The notes under the pieces are model-generated. The model saw only the letters and a list, made by a program, of their open reading frames with translations, searched no databases and was not told the DNA's origin. 64,000 nucleotides of DNA from Macrococcoides caseolyticum (GTDB lineage Bacteria; Bacillota; Bacilli; Staphylococcales; Staphylococcaceae): positions 1 to 64,000 of the forward strand of contig NZ_PPRM01000054.1 in assembly GCF_002902665.1 (NCBI RefSeq), written 5' to 3'. Shown here in pieces: positions 9,829 through 17,877 of the stretch (positions are counted from its first letter, which is position 1; each line of letters begins with the position of its first letter). A program made the position numbers and the translations under genes.

Positions 9829-10677
9829 CTAAAATAATTTCAGCTGTTTATGATTCAGCCCTGTATATTCAATATCTAGTAACTCACATATTCGCTTAGC
9901 ATTTTTAGCTGCATGACCCCCGGAATTATTGTTGAATAGACAGTAGACGTCTTTTGCTTTATGATCTAATATCTTTAACGATTGTGCCATGTGCTTGAGC
10001 TCCGTCTCATTATAATCATATAAATATCTGACATCTCGCCATTCATCATCTGTTAAGTCCTTCTTTGTCCATCCAGCAATATTTCTCCCGTGAAGTCGCA
10101 TCAATGCTGTATTTGAAGTAACTCTATTGACGAAGGGAATAGATCCGTGGCCTGCCTGAGGTTCATCACATACAGAATGAATCAGCTCATGTTCATAAAG
10201 AAACTGTAGCGTATGTTCTTTCATATCATCTGTAAACCAGCTATCATTTCTAAACTCGATACAGAGTGGAAATGGTTTAAGGTGTTGTTTTAAATAGATG
10301 ATATAGTTAATATTAATAGTAGAACATTCATACCAAGGTGGAAACTGAATTAATATACAACCTAGCTTTCCCGCTTCAAAGAGGGGCTGAACCATCTGTT
10401 TGTACTTGTTGATCAGTTCTTCTTTATTGGCAGCAAACTTACTCATATCATTATGTCCTGTTAAAGCCTGATGAATCTTCACGATAAACTTAAAGTTCTC
10501 AGGCGTCTCACTGATCCACTTGCGAATATTTCGTTCTGGTTGCAGTGAATAGTACGTCGCATCTAATTCAACGATGGGAAAATGTGCAGCATAGTTAAAA
10601 AGTTTCTCTGATTTATTTGTTAAATCTTCATATAATAAATCGTGGTCGCCCCATCCTGTTAATCCAATATATATCAT
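9829..10677 (-). CDS. DUF72 family protein (YunF-like)
   Basis: A 282-residue TIM-barrel protein of the DUF72/YecE family, biochemical role unknown. It begins MIYIGLTGWGDHD and shows IQFPPWYECS, LCIEFRNDSWF, RLHGRNIAGW and CLFNNNSGGHAAKNA in the family order. The start at 10677 follows GGGTGATG closely; a longer frame to 10689 has no ribosome site. It is the first gene of the unit yunF-yunE-yunD and diverges from fetAB. Confidence 0.85.
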   Translation of the reverse strand: MIYIGLTGWGDHDLLYEDLTNKSEKLFNYAAHFPIVELDATYYSLQPERNIRKWISETPENFKFIVKIHQALTGHNDMSKFAANKEELINKYKQMVQPLFEAGKLGCILIQFPPWYECSTININYIIYLKQHLKPFPLCIEFRNDSWFTDDMKEHTLQFLYEHELIHSVCDEPQAGHGSIPFVNRVTSNTALMRLHGRNIAGWTKKDLTDDEWRDVRYLYDYNETELKHMAQSLKILDHKAKDVYCLFNNNSGGHAAKNAKRICELLDIEYTGLNHKQLKLF

Positions 10678-10749
10678 ATCATCACCCATTTACAATTTTA
10701 TCATAAAGTAAGGTAAACGATGTGAAAACTGAACTAAGAAGGAGCACTT

Positions 10750-11466
10750 ATGACGGATATAAAATTAGAACATATCAATTTCTCTGTTGATAATAAACAA
10801 ATCTTAAAGGACATTACGACAACCTTTCATTCTGGTAAGATCACAGCACTTATCGGTCCTTCTGGCGCCGGTAAAACGACGTTGCTGAAACTAATCAATG
10901 GCCTAAGGAGTCCAGATTCCGGTAATATCTATATCGGTGAAAAAGAGATTCAGTCATTCGATCTTATCAAGCTGAAGCAGCAGATTGGAATGGCACTTCA
11001 AAGCGCACCGATGATTCAAGGGACGGTATATGACAACCTTAATCTGCCACGCTCTCTTTGGGGAGATACTCTTGATAAACAGAAAGCGATGGAACTGTTA
11101 GATCAGGTAAATCTGGAGACGATAGCGCTAACGACCGATGTTAAATCCTTATCTGGCGGACAAAGGCAACGTCTATCGATTGCCAGAACGCTTGTTAATC
11201 AACCGGAAGTTTTATTGCTGGATGAAATTACGTCTAGTCTGGATCCAAGAAGCGTCAAGGAAGTAGAAGCCCTCATACGCAAAATCTGTGATCAGTTCGG
11301 TGTGACTATTATCTGGATTACACATGATGTAGAACAGGCAAAACGCATCACAGATGATTACTGCATGTTAAAGGATGGACAATTTGTCGTATCAGGACAT
11401 TCCTCAGAACTAGGAACGACAGAACATCCTGTACTAAAAGCATTCTTAAAAGGAGAAATCGAATGA
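10750..11466 (+). CDS. fetA: FetA-like ABC transporter ATP-binding protein
   Basis: A 238-residue ABC ATPase: Walker A GPSGAGKTT, signature LSGGQRQRLSIA, Walker B VLLLDEITSSLD and the switch histidine in WITHDVEQAKR. It pairs with the next gene, a UPF0014 permease, as FetA (YbbL) with FetB (YbbM), reported in Escherichia coli to export iron and protect against oxidative stress. AGAAGGAG precedes the ATG, and the genes overlap by four bases (ATGA). Confidence 0.9.
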   Translation: MTDIKLEHINFSVDNKQILKDITTTFHSGKITALIGPSGAGKTTLLKLINGLRSPDSGNIYIGEKEIQSFDLIKLKQQIGMALQSAPMIQGTVYDNLNLPRSLWGDTLDKQKAMELLDQVNLETIALTTDVKSLSGGQRQRLSIARTLVNQPEVLLLDEITSSLDPRSVKEVEALIRKICDQFGVTIIWITHDVEQAKRITDDYCMLKDGQFVVSGHSSELGTTEHPVLKAFLKGEIE

Positions 11467-12224
11467 CACTTTTTCAAATTTCACTCGCATTTATATTTGT
11501 AATTATACCGTTAGTGATGAGCGTTGTGCTCAAGCTTGGTCTTGAGAAAGATGTTATCATTGCTGCAGTACGAAGTACAATCCAGCTGATGATCGTAGGA
11601 TATATATTGACCTTTGTCTTTGACGGTAATCACCCTATCTATATGTTTTTAATGATCTTACTTATGATTGTAGCAGCAACTCAGAACATTATTAAAAAAG
11701 GACAAGGAATCAAAGGAATCACCTGGAAGATCGTTCTTACGCTTATCGTTGTGGAAGTATTGACAATCGGTATTCTGACGGGATTTCGTATTATTCCATT
11801 TGAACCAAGATATGTTATACCGATCAGCGGGATGATGATTGGTAATGCGATGGTGCTTTCACTTTTGTTCTTGAATCGTTTCTTGAGTGAATTGGACCAG
11901 AATGACGAACAGATTGAATTAATCCTGTCACTTGGGGGTACTCCGAAACAAGCAATTCACAGAGTATTGATGACAAGCATTAAAAATTCAATGATACCAA
12001 CAATCGAAAGTACAAAGACCATGGGCCTTGTACAGTTACCAGGGATGATGAGCGGTCAGATTATCGGTGGTGCCGATCCTCTAGTTGCAGCACAGCTACA
12101 GCTTTTAATAATCTTCCTGTTAATGACTGCAGCAACATTATCAAGTGTCCTTGTCGGATTCTTAAGCTATCCAACCTTATTTAATGACCGTGAGCAATAC
12201 ATAGGCAAATATTCAAAATCATAA
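11463..12224 (+). CDS. fetB: FetB-like ABC permease (UPF0014)
   Basis: A 253-residue permease with about seven membrane helices. It carries the typical AAVRSTIQLMIVGY and GMMIGNAMVLSLLFLNRF motifs and the coupling helix region ILSLGGTPKQAIHRVLMTS. It is translationally coupled to fetA and is followed by a strong terminator. Iron export is inferred from the family; no Fur-type operator was noticed before fetA. Confidence 0.9.
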   Translation: MTLFQISLAFIFVIIPLVMSVVLKLGLEKDVIIAAVRSTIQLMIVGYILTFVFDGNHPIYMFLMILLMIVAATQNIIKKGQGIKGITWKIVLTLIVVEVLTIGILTGFRIIPFEPRYVIPISGMMIGNAMVLSLLFLNRFLSELDQNDEQIELILSLGGTPKQAIHRVLMTSIKNSMIPTIESTKTMGLVQLPGMMSGQIIGGADPLVAAQLQLLIIFLLMTAATLSSVLVGFLSYPTLFNDREQYIGKYSKS

Positions 12225-12249
12225 TCTATATCGCTTATGCAGAATTTAT

Positions 12250-12281
12250 AAAAGGTCGAGACTCTATGTCTCGACCTTTTA
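12250..12281. terminator. Bidirectional terminator between fetB and corA-like gene
   Basis: Perfect stem AAAAGGTCGAGAC..GTCTCGACCTTTT with a five-base loop, between two convergent genes and overlapping the end of the corA-like gene. Confidence 0.93.
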
Positions 12282-13205
12282 TTTGAACATTTTTCTTTTA
12301 TAGAGTGTGATAAACGTTACAAACATTAACATTAATGCCACACCAACTGTTCCGTACCATGTTAGTTTCGGTAAATCAACGTTCATACCAAAGAAACTGA
12401 ACACCAATGTCGGAAGCGTTAAAAATACTGTAAACAGTGTTAATATACGCATAATATTATTCATTTCATTTGCAATTAATGATGAATAAGAGCCGGTAAT
12501 ACTTTCTAGGATGCGTGTGTAAAGTTCCGTCGTATTCAAGGCCTGCGTATTTTCAATCATTAAATCTTCCAGCAATTCTTTATCTTCTTCGTAAAGTTTA
12601 AGTGAACGTGATCTGAATATTTTTTTTATTGTATCACCATTTGCAGTGAGTGATGTTAAGAAATAGACTAAACTCTTCTCAATCTCCATCAATTCATACA
12701 GCTGCTTATTCGTTAAGGAGTGTCTTAAATTTGCTTCAATCTTAATACGCTCACGATTTATCTTCTTTAATGTGTTGTTGTATTTCGTTGCAACTGTAAG
12801 CATCACTTCCAGCAGGAATCGAGATTTCATTCGAAGATCAAAGGTCAGATTCACAATCTTATTGAATAGATCGTTTTCTCTTGAACAAATCGTTATAATA
12901 TAACCTTTGCTTAATATGATACCGATAGGCACTGTGATATACGATTCTGTCTGCCTTATATTCTTATCCAGCACCGGAAAATCCGTTGTCACTAATGTAC
13001 TATTAGAATCTTCGTCATATTCAATACGTGCACCTTCCTCTGGATCTAGTGGATCCTCAAGAAATTCGATTGGAAAATCAAATGCTTCTGCAACTTCTTC
13101 CATTTCTTCACGGGAAGGCATGACAAGGTTAACCCAGTTATTCGTCTGATACTTCTCTGCTTTAATAATCGTGCCTTCTTCTGAATTAATATATGTAGTA
13201 ATCAT
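12279..13205 (-). CDS. CorA-family divalent cation channel
   Basis: A 308-residue protein with a large acidic cytosolic domain and two C-terminal helices; the first ends in the selectivity signature GMNVDLP, a near-standard form of the CorA GMN motif. It forms pentameric Mg2+ (or Co2+) channels in the family. The C-terminal TLYKRKMFK is basic as usual. In the ancestral chromosome this gene lay directly downstream of sufB; the prophage now separates them. Confidence 0.92.
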   Translation of the reverse strand: MITTYINSEEGTIIKAEKYQTNNWVNLVMPSREEMEEVAEAFDFPIEFLEDPLDPEEGARIEYDEDSNSTLVTTDFPVLDKNIRQTESYITVPIGIILSKGYIITICSRENDLFNKIVNLTFDLRMKSRFLLEVMLTVATKYNNTLKKINRERIKIEANLRHSLTNKQLYELMEIEKSLVYFLTSLTANGDTIKKIFRSRSLKLYEEDKELLEDLMIENTQALNTTELYTRILESITGSYSSLIANEMNNIMRILTLFTVFLTLPTLVFSFFGMNVDLPKLTWYGTVGVALMLMFVTFITLYKRKMFK

Positions 13206-13281
13206 TTGCCCACCTCCGTGATATCAACATTAAAATCTTATAATAACTTCCATGTAAAATCTATAGGTAATTAGAAAAAAT

Positions 13282-13310
13282 AAAAAGATTGGGTTACCCC
13301 CAATCTTTTT
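13282..13310 (-). terminator. Ancestral suf operon terminator, orphaned by prophage
   Basis: Stem AAAAAGATTGGG..CCCAATCTTTTT starting 12 bases beyond the TAA that would end sufB in the uninserted chromosome (13322-13324, minus strand). With the prophage present it lies 36.6 kb from sufB. Confidence 0.85.
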
Positions 13311-13322
13311 ATTTGTGAATAT

Positions 13323-13347
13323 TATCCAATCGAGCCTTCCATTTCGA
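13323..13347. repeat. attL core, left prophage attachment site
   Basis: 25 bases identical to 49927-49951; the match begins TATCCAATCGAG and ends CCATTTCGA. Flanking bases differ on both sides, which sets the limits of the core. On the minus strand it spells the last codons of sufB. Confidence 0.95.
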
Positions 13348-13448
13348 TTAATTTATAGTATTTCATATTTTTATAATATTGTAAACATTGTAAAACCAAT
13401 GTTTCTTATCTGTCTGAATTTATATTTTTTCTGTTTACTACATTTATT

Positions 13449-13477
13449 GGTATCAAAAATGGTATCAACGGTATCAG
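13449..13477. repeat. Candidate integrase arm-type sites, left end
   Basis: Three close copies of GGTATCA (13449, 13461, 13470) about 100 bases inside attL. Two more copies of GGTATCAAA flank the attR side at 49861 and 49872, in the same orientation. Confidence 0.55.
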
Positions 13478-13592
13478 AAGGTAATCGTATATTCATTATA
13501 ACAGAAGAAAATCATATTAAAAGTATCCTATCATTTTAGATAAGGTACTTTCCGGCTATTTAACCGAATTTTAAAATATTCGGGTATATGAC

Positions 13593-13632
13593 CGAAAAAA
13601 AAGCCCTGCACTCGTAATAGAATGCAGGGCTT
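13593..13632 (-). terminator. Terminator of the prophage late operon
   Basis: AAGCCCTGCA pairs with TGCAGGGCTT and is followed on the minus strand by eight T. It lies about 30 bases after the endolysin stop. Confidence 0.92.
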
Positions 13633-13665
13633 AATTTAAAAAACACCACTTTTTTTAATTTAAGG

Positions 13666-14571
13666 TTATTTAATTGTGTGCTTGTGTACCCAACCATTAT
13701 TGCTAGGTGAGTATGTTCTGCACCAAATATTACCCTCTGCATCTTGAATCTCTTCAAATACATAGACAGTCTCGCCTTTTTTAAGCGTTCCAATTTCTTT
13801 GTTGAATGTGTAGTTACTGAAATCACTACCTGCACGCTGTCTTAGCGATGCAGTATATTGAATCGTTCCTTTATAATGTGGTTTCTTTGACCATGCTTTG
13901 ATACGTTTAGAACCTTTTGATGCAGGTTTTTTAACAGGTGGTGATTGTTTCACTACTTTTGTAGGTGCAGGTGCAACTTTCTTAACAGGTGCATCGCCTT
14001 TCATATATTTAACAACCAAGTTATCGATAACGCTCATGTTACGTCTAGCATATCCACATGCAGCAAGTAGATTACCTGGGTCTTGTTTGTCGGCCTGAAT
14101 ATCTTGATGCCCTGGCATATTCGTGTGTGGATTAATATCCCACGAATTACATAACGCAGCCATAATTCGACAAGCATTATCTAAAGATTTAAGAGATTTA
14201 TTTCTATCACTGTAGTATGATGCTTCAACACCAAACGCTACATCGTTTGCATCTGCACCATACCAAGCGTTATCTGTTGGTGTATTGTAAATCACATGCC
14301 ATGCTTTTTCAGTTACAGGAATACAGATAATACATTCAGTATCATCCACAAAGATATGTGCTGATGCAACACTATCCCATGGTTGCATATAAGTATTCTT
14401 ATAGTAGTTCACGTTCTGTTGTGCTGTTGTGTTAGGGTTTCCTGTGTCGTGGAATACTGCGAATTTAGGATTACCACTGTTCAATCTTTGTCCTGTTCTT
14501 CTTGTCCCTATTGGTAAAAAATCTGTGTATACAGGTACACCATTCCAAGTACCGATTTTATTTTTAGCCAT
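13666..14571 (-). CDS. Endolysin: N-acetylmuramoyl-L-alanine amidase with SH3b
   Basis: A 301-residue lysin that cuts the amide bond between muramic acid and the peptide at the end of infection. The N-terminal Amidase_2 (PGRP-like) domain covers about 15-165, with zinc ligands expected in AVFHDTGNPNTTAQ and in MPGHQDIQADKQDPG. A proline/lysine-rich linker (about 200-225) leads to a C-terminal SH3b cell-wall binding domain (about 230-301). It has one catalytic domain only; no CHAP domain is present, unlike many staphylococcal phage lysins. No signal peptide, so release depends on the holin. Confidence 0.95.
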   Translation of the reverse strand: MAKNKIGTWNGVPVYTDFLPIGTRRTGQRLNSGNPKFAVFHDTGNPNTTAQQNVNYYKNTYMQPWDSVASAHIFVDDTECIICIPVTEKAWHVIYNTPTDNAWYGADANDVAFGVEASYYSDRNKSLKSLDNACRIMAALCNSWDINPHTNMPGHQDIQADKQDPGNLLAACGYARRNMSVIDNLVVKYMKGDAPVKKVAPAPTKVVKQSPPVKKPASKGSKRIKAWSKKPHYKGTIQYTASLRQRAGSDFSNYTFNKEIGTLKKGETVYVFEEIQDAEGNIWCRTYSPSNNGWVHKHTIK

Positions 14572-14573
14572 AA

Positions 14574-14840
14574 TTATTTTCCCTCCATATTTTCGTTGTT
14601 TTTTTCTATATCTAATACTTTTTTAAATTTCTGTGCTTGTTGCGCATTGCGAGTAATATTGTTATTTCTCCAATAACTCCAGGCAATAGATCCAATTAAA
14701 AATAAGTCACTTAATGTTTGGTAGATAAATGTTTCATCACTTTTAATTAATGGCTTTCCATAGTGCGCTAGAGCTGAATTGATTAATGCGATTAATAGCA
14801 CGACTAAACGTGTCAAAGCTAACTGTAATTCTTTATTCAT
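14574..14840 (-). CDS. Phage holin
   Basis: An 88-residue membrane protein beginning MNKELQLALTRLVVLLIALINSAL, with two membrane segments (about 9-26 and 45-60) separated by a short loop and a charged, lysine-rich tail. Length, motif and position directly before the endolysin match holins of the phi-LC3 type. It times lysis by forming pores in the cell membrane. Confidence 0.9.
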   Translation of the reverse strand: MNKELQLALTRLVVLLIALINSALAHYGKPLIKSDETFIYQTLSDLFLIGSIAWSYWRNNNITRNAQQAQKFKKVLDIEKNNENMEGK

Positions 14841-14858
14841 ATATAAATTCCTCCATAT

Positions 14859-14886
14859 AAAAAGAACACCTCAACGAGATGTTCTT
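14859..14886 (-). terminator. Internal late-operon terminator or attenuator before holin
   Basis: AAGAACA pairs with TGTTCTT and is followed on the minus strand by a T run. It overlaps the end of the upstream gene and precedes the holin. Confidence 0.7.
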
Positions 14887-15205
14887 AGTTTTCTAATTTC
14901 TTTTCGATTTTTTCTAAAGTCTTTGAAATGTGTTTGTTTTCAGTCGTTAACGTATGCAACAACTTTAAATCTTCTCCGATTTTTTTAATATCTTCTGATA
15001 TTTCAGCTTTATAAGAAATGAACTCTGTTTTTAATTCTGTAATATCTTCTTTATTACTTTTCACTTCTGCTTCAATCAATACCATTCGACCTTCATGTTT
15101 CTGTTTATCACTACTCGTCTTTTGATATACGCCTAATACTGTTAAAGCTAAAGGTATAACTACAGTAATAAACCATAACATTAAATCTCCCTGATCTAAT
15201 TGCAT
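14885..15205 (-). CDS. Membrane-anchored coiled-coil phage protein
   Basis: A 106-residue protein with one N-terminal membrane segment (about 8-26) and a long charged helix (about 30-106) of likely coiled-coil form. A GGGAGAG ribosome site precedes the ATG. Its place between the tail-fibre genes and the holin is where phages of this group carry small membrane proteins linked to lysis or the baseplate; no specific family was recognised. Confidence 0.75.
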   Translation of the reverse strand: MQLDQGDLMLWFITVVIPLALTVLGVYQKTSSDKQKHEGRMVLIEAEVKSNKEDITELKTEFISYKAEISEDIKKIGEDLKLLHTLTTENKHISKTLEKIEKKLEN

Positions 15206-15235
15206 TTTTCACTCTCCCTTATTTCATTTACAGTA

Positions 15236-15523
15236 TTACAACGTTTCTTCTGTCGTTTCCTCTACCACTTGACCATCTTCTGTGTACTTTGTACGTGTAA
15301 TATCCTGTTTCACATAGAATGTCTTAGTTCCATTATCGAAGATACCTGCTAACATATTTTGCATCTTACAGAACTGTTTCGCCTGTTCCTCTTCTTTAAA
15401 CTTAAAAGCAGTGTTTGGTGTAGCGCCTGATACAAATCCATTTGAATAATTGCGTGTTAAACAGCTTTCTGACCCACTTGAATTTCTTTCTACTAAGTAA
15501 AACTCTTGAATTTTTTCTGTCAT
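15236..15523 (-). CDS. Unknown phage protein beside tail-fibre genes
   Basis: A 95-residue soluble acidic protein (MTEKIQEFYLVER) with no recognised domain. It follows the tail endopeptidase/fibre gene and precedes the membrane coiled-coil gene. AGGAGG precedes the ATG. Similar short genes at this position in staphylococcal phages are unannotated. Confidence 0.7.
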   Translation of the reverse strand: MTEKIQEFYLVERNSSGSESCLTRNYSNGFVSGATPNTAFKFKEEEQAKQFCKMQNMLAGIFDNGTKTFYVKQDITRTKYTEDGQVVEETTEETL

Positions 15524-15551
15524 TTTGAATGACCTCCTGTTTTTTATTTAT

Positions 15552-15584
15552 AAAAAAGAAGCTACAGATTATTCTGCAACTTCT
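15552..15584 (-). terminator. Internal late-operon terminator or attenuator after tail endopeptidase
   Basis: AAGAAG..TGCAGA pairs with TCTGTA..CTTCTT across a four-base loop, followed by T run on the minus strand. It overlaps the last codons of the upstream gene. Confidence 0.7.
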
Positions 15585-17848
15585 TGATTACCGTTTTTAA
15601 TTTGATCTAATTCTTCTAAAGCATCGTCTAACATTGCCTGAATAACAATTTTCTCACTCATCGCTTTAGCTAATTCTTGTTGATAGAAAAGTAGTTCTTT
15701 CTCATGATTATCGTTTAACTCTTTTTTTATAGATTCGTTCTCACTTATCAATTCTTGAACTGCTTTCGTCAAAGTAGACACATATTCATAGATGTTGATA
15801 CCTTTGTCATCTTTAACATGTTCAGGTGTCTCACGTTCAACGATCAACCCATGATTCAGCGTGTCGTCTCCGTTCTTCAATTTCTCTTTATAATTATATT
15901 CATACAACTTCATAGCTTTTACAGTTTCTATACCGTTGATATCCCATTCGCGTATGTTCGTCTTCAACTTTTCAGATGAATTACTTACAACTTCTCCGTA
16001 TATCTTCCTTGCTTGAAAGTCTGCGAACTTATCTGTAGTGCCTAATTGTGTTACTTTCACTCTTCCGCCAGATGCAGGTCTTAAGTATAAGTGAGTTCCG
16101 TTATCCTGAGTATTCACGTCTAAATGGTTCCCGATATATCCTGATGCACGAACAGCCTTATATCCACCATCATTTAAACCATCTGACATGATTCTTAATT
16201 CATCTAAATCTATCCCTATATACCCGTTCGATTTCAAAGGAAATTTAAAAGCTAACGCTCGAAGTGGTCTGTATGCGTAACTATCTATTTCTCCGTCTCC
16301 AGGGATACCGTATATATTGACCACGCGTCCTTCTGCTCCTGGAGCACATCCTAAATAAACGTTACTTACAGAAGTTCCTAAAGCAGAAGATGTTACGAGT
16401 GTATTGTCTGCTCTGAATAAAACCTTTCCTCCATCGTTATATCCGAATACCCCATAAGGTGAGATGGAAACTTTCCTGCCACTACTTACATCAACGAACT
16501 CAGCATCTCCACCATTTACATGAAAATAACTCTTTGCTCCCGGACTTGTAATATTAAGTCCGATTAACGATTTACCTACAATACTCTCAGCCACTAACCC
16601 CTCAGCAGTAGCGACCATGCGTGGTGTTCTACCTCCATCTGTGGAGATGTACCATCCGGCACTATTTAAACCTACAATATTATTAGGGTTATTCTTATCA
16701 ATGGCAAATATACCGTTATCTAACACTAATTCCGTACTGACTGACTGTATCTTCTTAATCATCTCTTGTGCCATCACATCAAGTGTTGCGAATGGCAACT
16801 TAACGAATCCCTTCATCATATCAGTTACAGTTTTCATTGCTGAACTCATTTTAGAAGCATAACGCTTTCTGATAGACTGACTACCAAAGTCAACATTGCA
16901 GTCTTTTAATACATCTTTCTCGTCATAACGTTCTTCTATACCTGTAACACGTATCTCTTGCTTTAGATCAATACGTTCATCAAGTAAGAAAGTTCTGTCT
17001 CCAACTGTAGGTATACCATGCGCATATCCCTGCTTACGTAAATCATGTAATGTAGCAGATACTGTGACGTTCAAACTTTCATCCACAGATTCTTTTAATA
17101 GCTTATCCATGTACGCAGCATCTTTAATACGTCCATCTATTATAGGTGGAGACATTTCCCTTACTCCTATAATAGAAGCAAGCTTCGAGGTATATGCACG
17201 CTTTAAAAGTGATTTATTATAATAATCTTCTTCGCCCTCTTTAAAGTTCCCGAAACCTTTTCTATGCGTATAATACGATGTGGCATCAATCGACTTACTA
17301 ATGTTCGATGCGTTCAACTTATATTTATATAGAAAGTTCGTGTCGTTCCCTATCATATCTCTTAAATAAACTCTACTACCTACAACTTCAAACTCAACGT
17401 TAAATTTATCGATTGCCTTCTTGAATAAATCTAATCGTGATAACCCGTTACCGAAACCATCCCAAGTTGTAGCAGTTCTTTGAGCTTCTAGGATAGGTGT
17501 AAACGATGTATTAGCGAATATCAGTTTAAACGCTTCTGAGAATGTGATACTGCCATTTCTACGAGGGTGTATAACCGACGTACTAAATTCATCATAAAAA
17601 AGAGGCTTCCCCCTCAACTTTAAGTAGAAGGAGTTGCCTTTTGGGATTTTATCGATATATACGATTTTATAGTCGATGTTCTTATATGTGACCGTCCACA
17701 TTTCGGATATTGAGTTTAGATTGAGTGCGTTATTCTTCTGCTGATGTACCTCTAACTCAATCGTGTGGTCACCATTCAATTCTTTTTTTATCGTCTTATT
17801 CGCAAGTAATGCGTGAGTGTTATTTTTTAAATCTGTGATTATGAGCAA
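15569..17848 (-). CDS. Tail endopeptidase (Tal) with C-terminal S74 chaperone
   Basis: A 759-residue tail-tip protein. The N-terminal part (about 1-330) resembles the prophage endopeptidase tail family that forms the hub below Dit. The middle (about 400-620) is glycine-rich, fibre-like sequence. The last 136 residues begin at S624 in SSEKLKTNIREW and contain HGLIVER and LTKAVQEL, the pattern of the Peptidase_S74 intramolecular chaperone, which helps trimerise fibres and then cuts itself off at the serine. A coiled coil ends the protein (about 690-750). Fusion of hub and self-cleaving chaperone suggests that this protein also forms the tail tip fibre. Confidence 0.85.
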   Translation of the reverse strand: MLIITDLKNNTHALLANKTIKKELNGDHTIELEVHQQKNNALNLNSISEMWTVTYKNIDYKIVYIDKIPKGNSFYLKLRGKPLFYDEFSTSVIHPRRNGSITFSEAFKLIFANTSFTPILEAQRTATTWDGFGNGLSRLDLFKKAIDKFNVEFEVVGSRVYLRDMIGNDTNFLYKYKLNASNISKSIDATSYYTHRKGFGNFKEGEEDYYNKSLLKRAYTSKLASIIGVREMSPPIIDGRIKDAAYMDKLLKESVDESLNVTVSATLHDLRKQGYAHGIPTVGDRTFLLDERIDLKQEIRVTGIEERYDEKDVLKDCNVDFGSQSIRKRYASKMSSAMKTVTDMMKGFVKLPFATLDVMAQEMIKKIQSVSTELVLDNGIFAIDKNNPNNIVGLNSAGWYISTDGGRTPRMVATAEGLVAESIVGKSLIGLNITSPGAKSYFHVNGGDAEFVDVSSGRKVSISPYGVFGYNDGGKVLFRADNTLVTSSALGTSVSNVYLGCAPGAEGRVVNIYGIPGDGEIDSYAYRPLRALAFKFPLKSNGYIGIDLDELRIMSDGLNDGGYKAVRASGYIGNHLDVNTQDNGTHLYLRPASGGRVKVTQLGTTDKFADFQARKIYGEVVSNSSEKLKTNIREWDINGIETVKAMKLYEYNYKEKLKNGDDTLNHGLIVERETPEHVKDDKGINIYEYVSTLTKAVQELISENESIKKELNDNHEKELLFYQQELAKAMSEKIVIQAMLDDALEELDQIKNGNQEVAE

Positions 17849-17877
17849 TTTGTATCACTTCCTTACTTTCTAAATAA

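Noticed and set aside
13315-13539. Plus-strand frame across attL
   Set aside because: It spans the integration junction and the arm-type repeats, has no ribosome site and would not exist as such in either parent.
13560-13835. Open frame of 91 residues on the minus strand at the prophage left end
   Set aside because: It overlaps the endolysin end in another frame, runs through the terminator and has no ribosome site.
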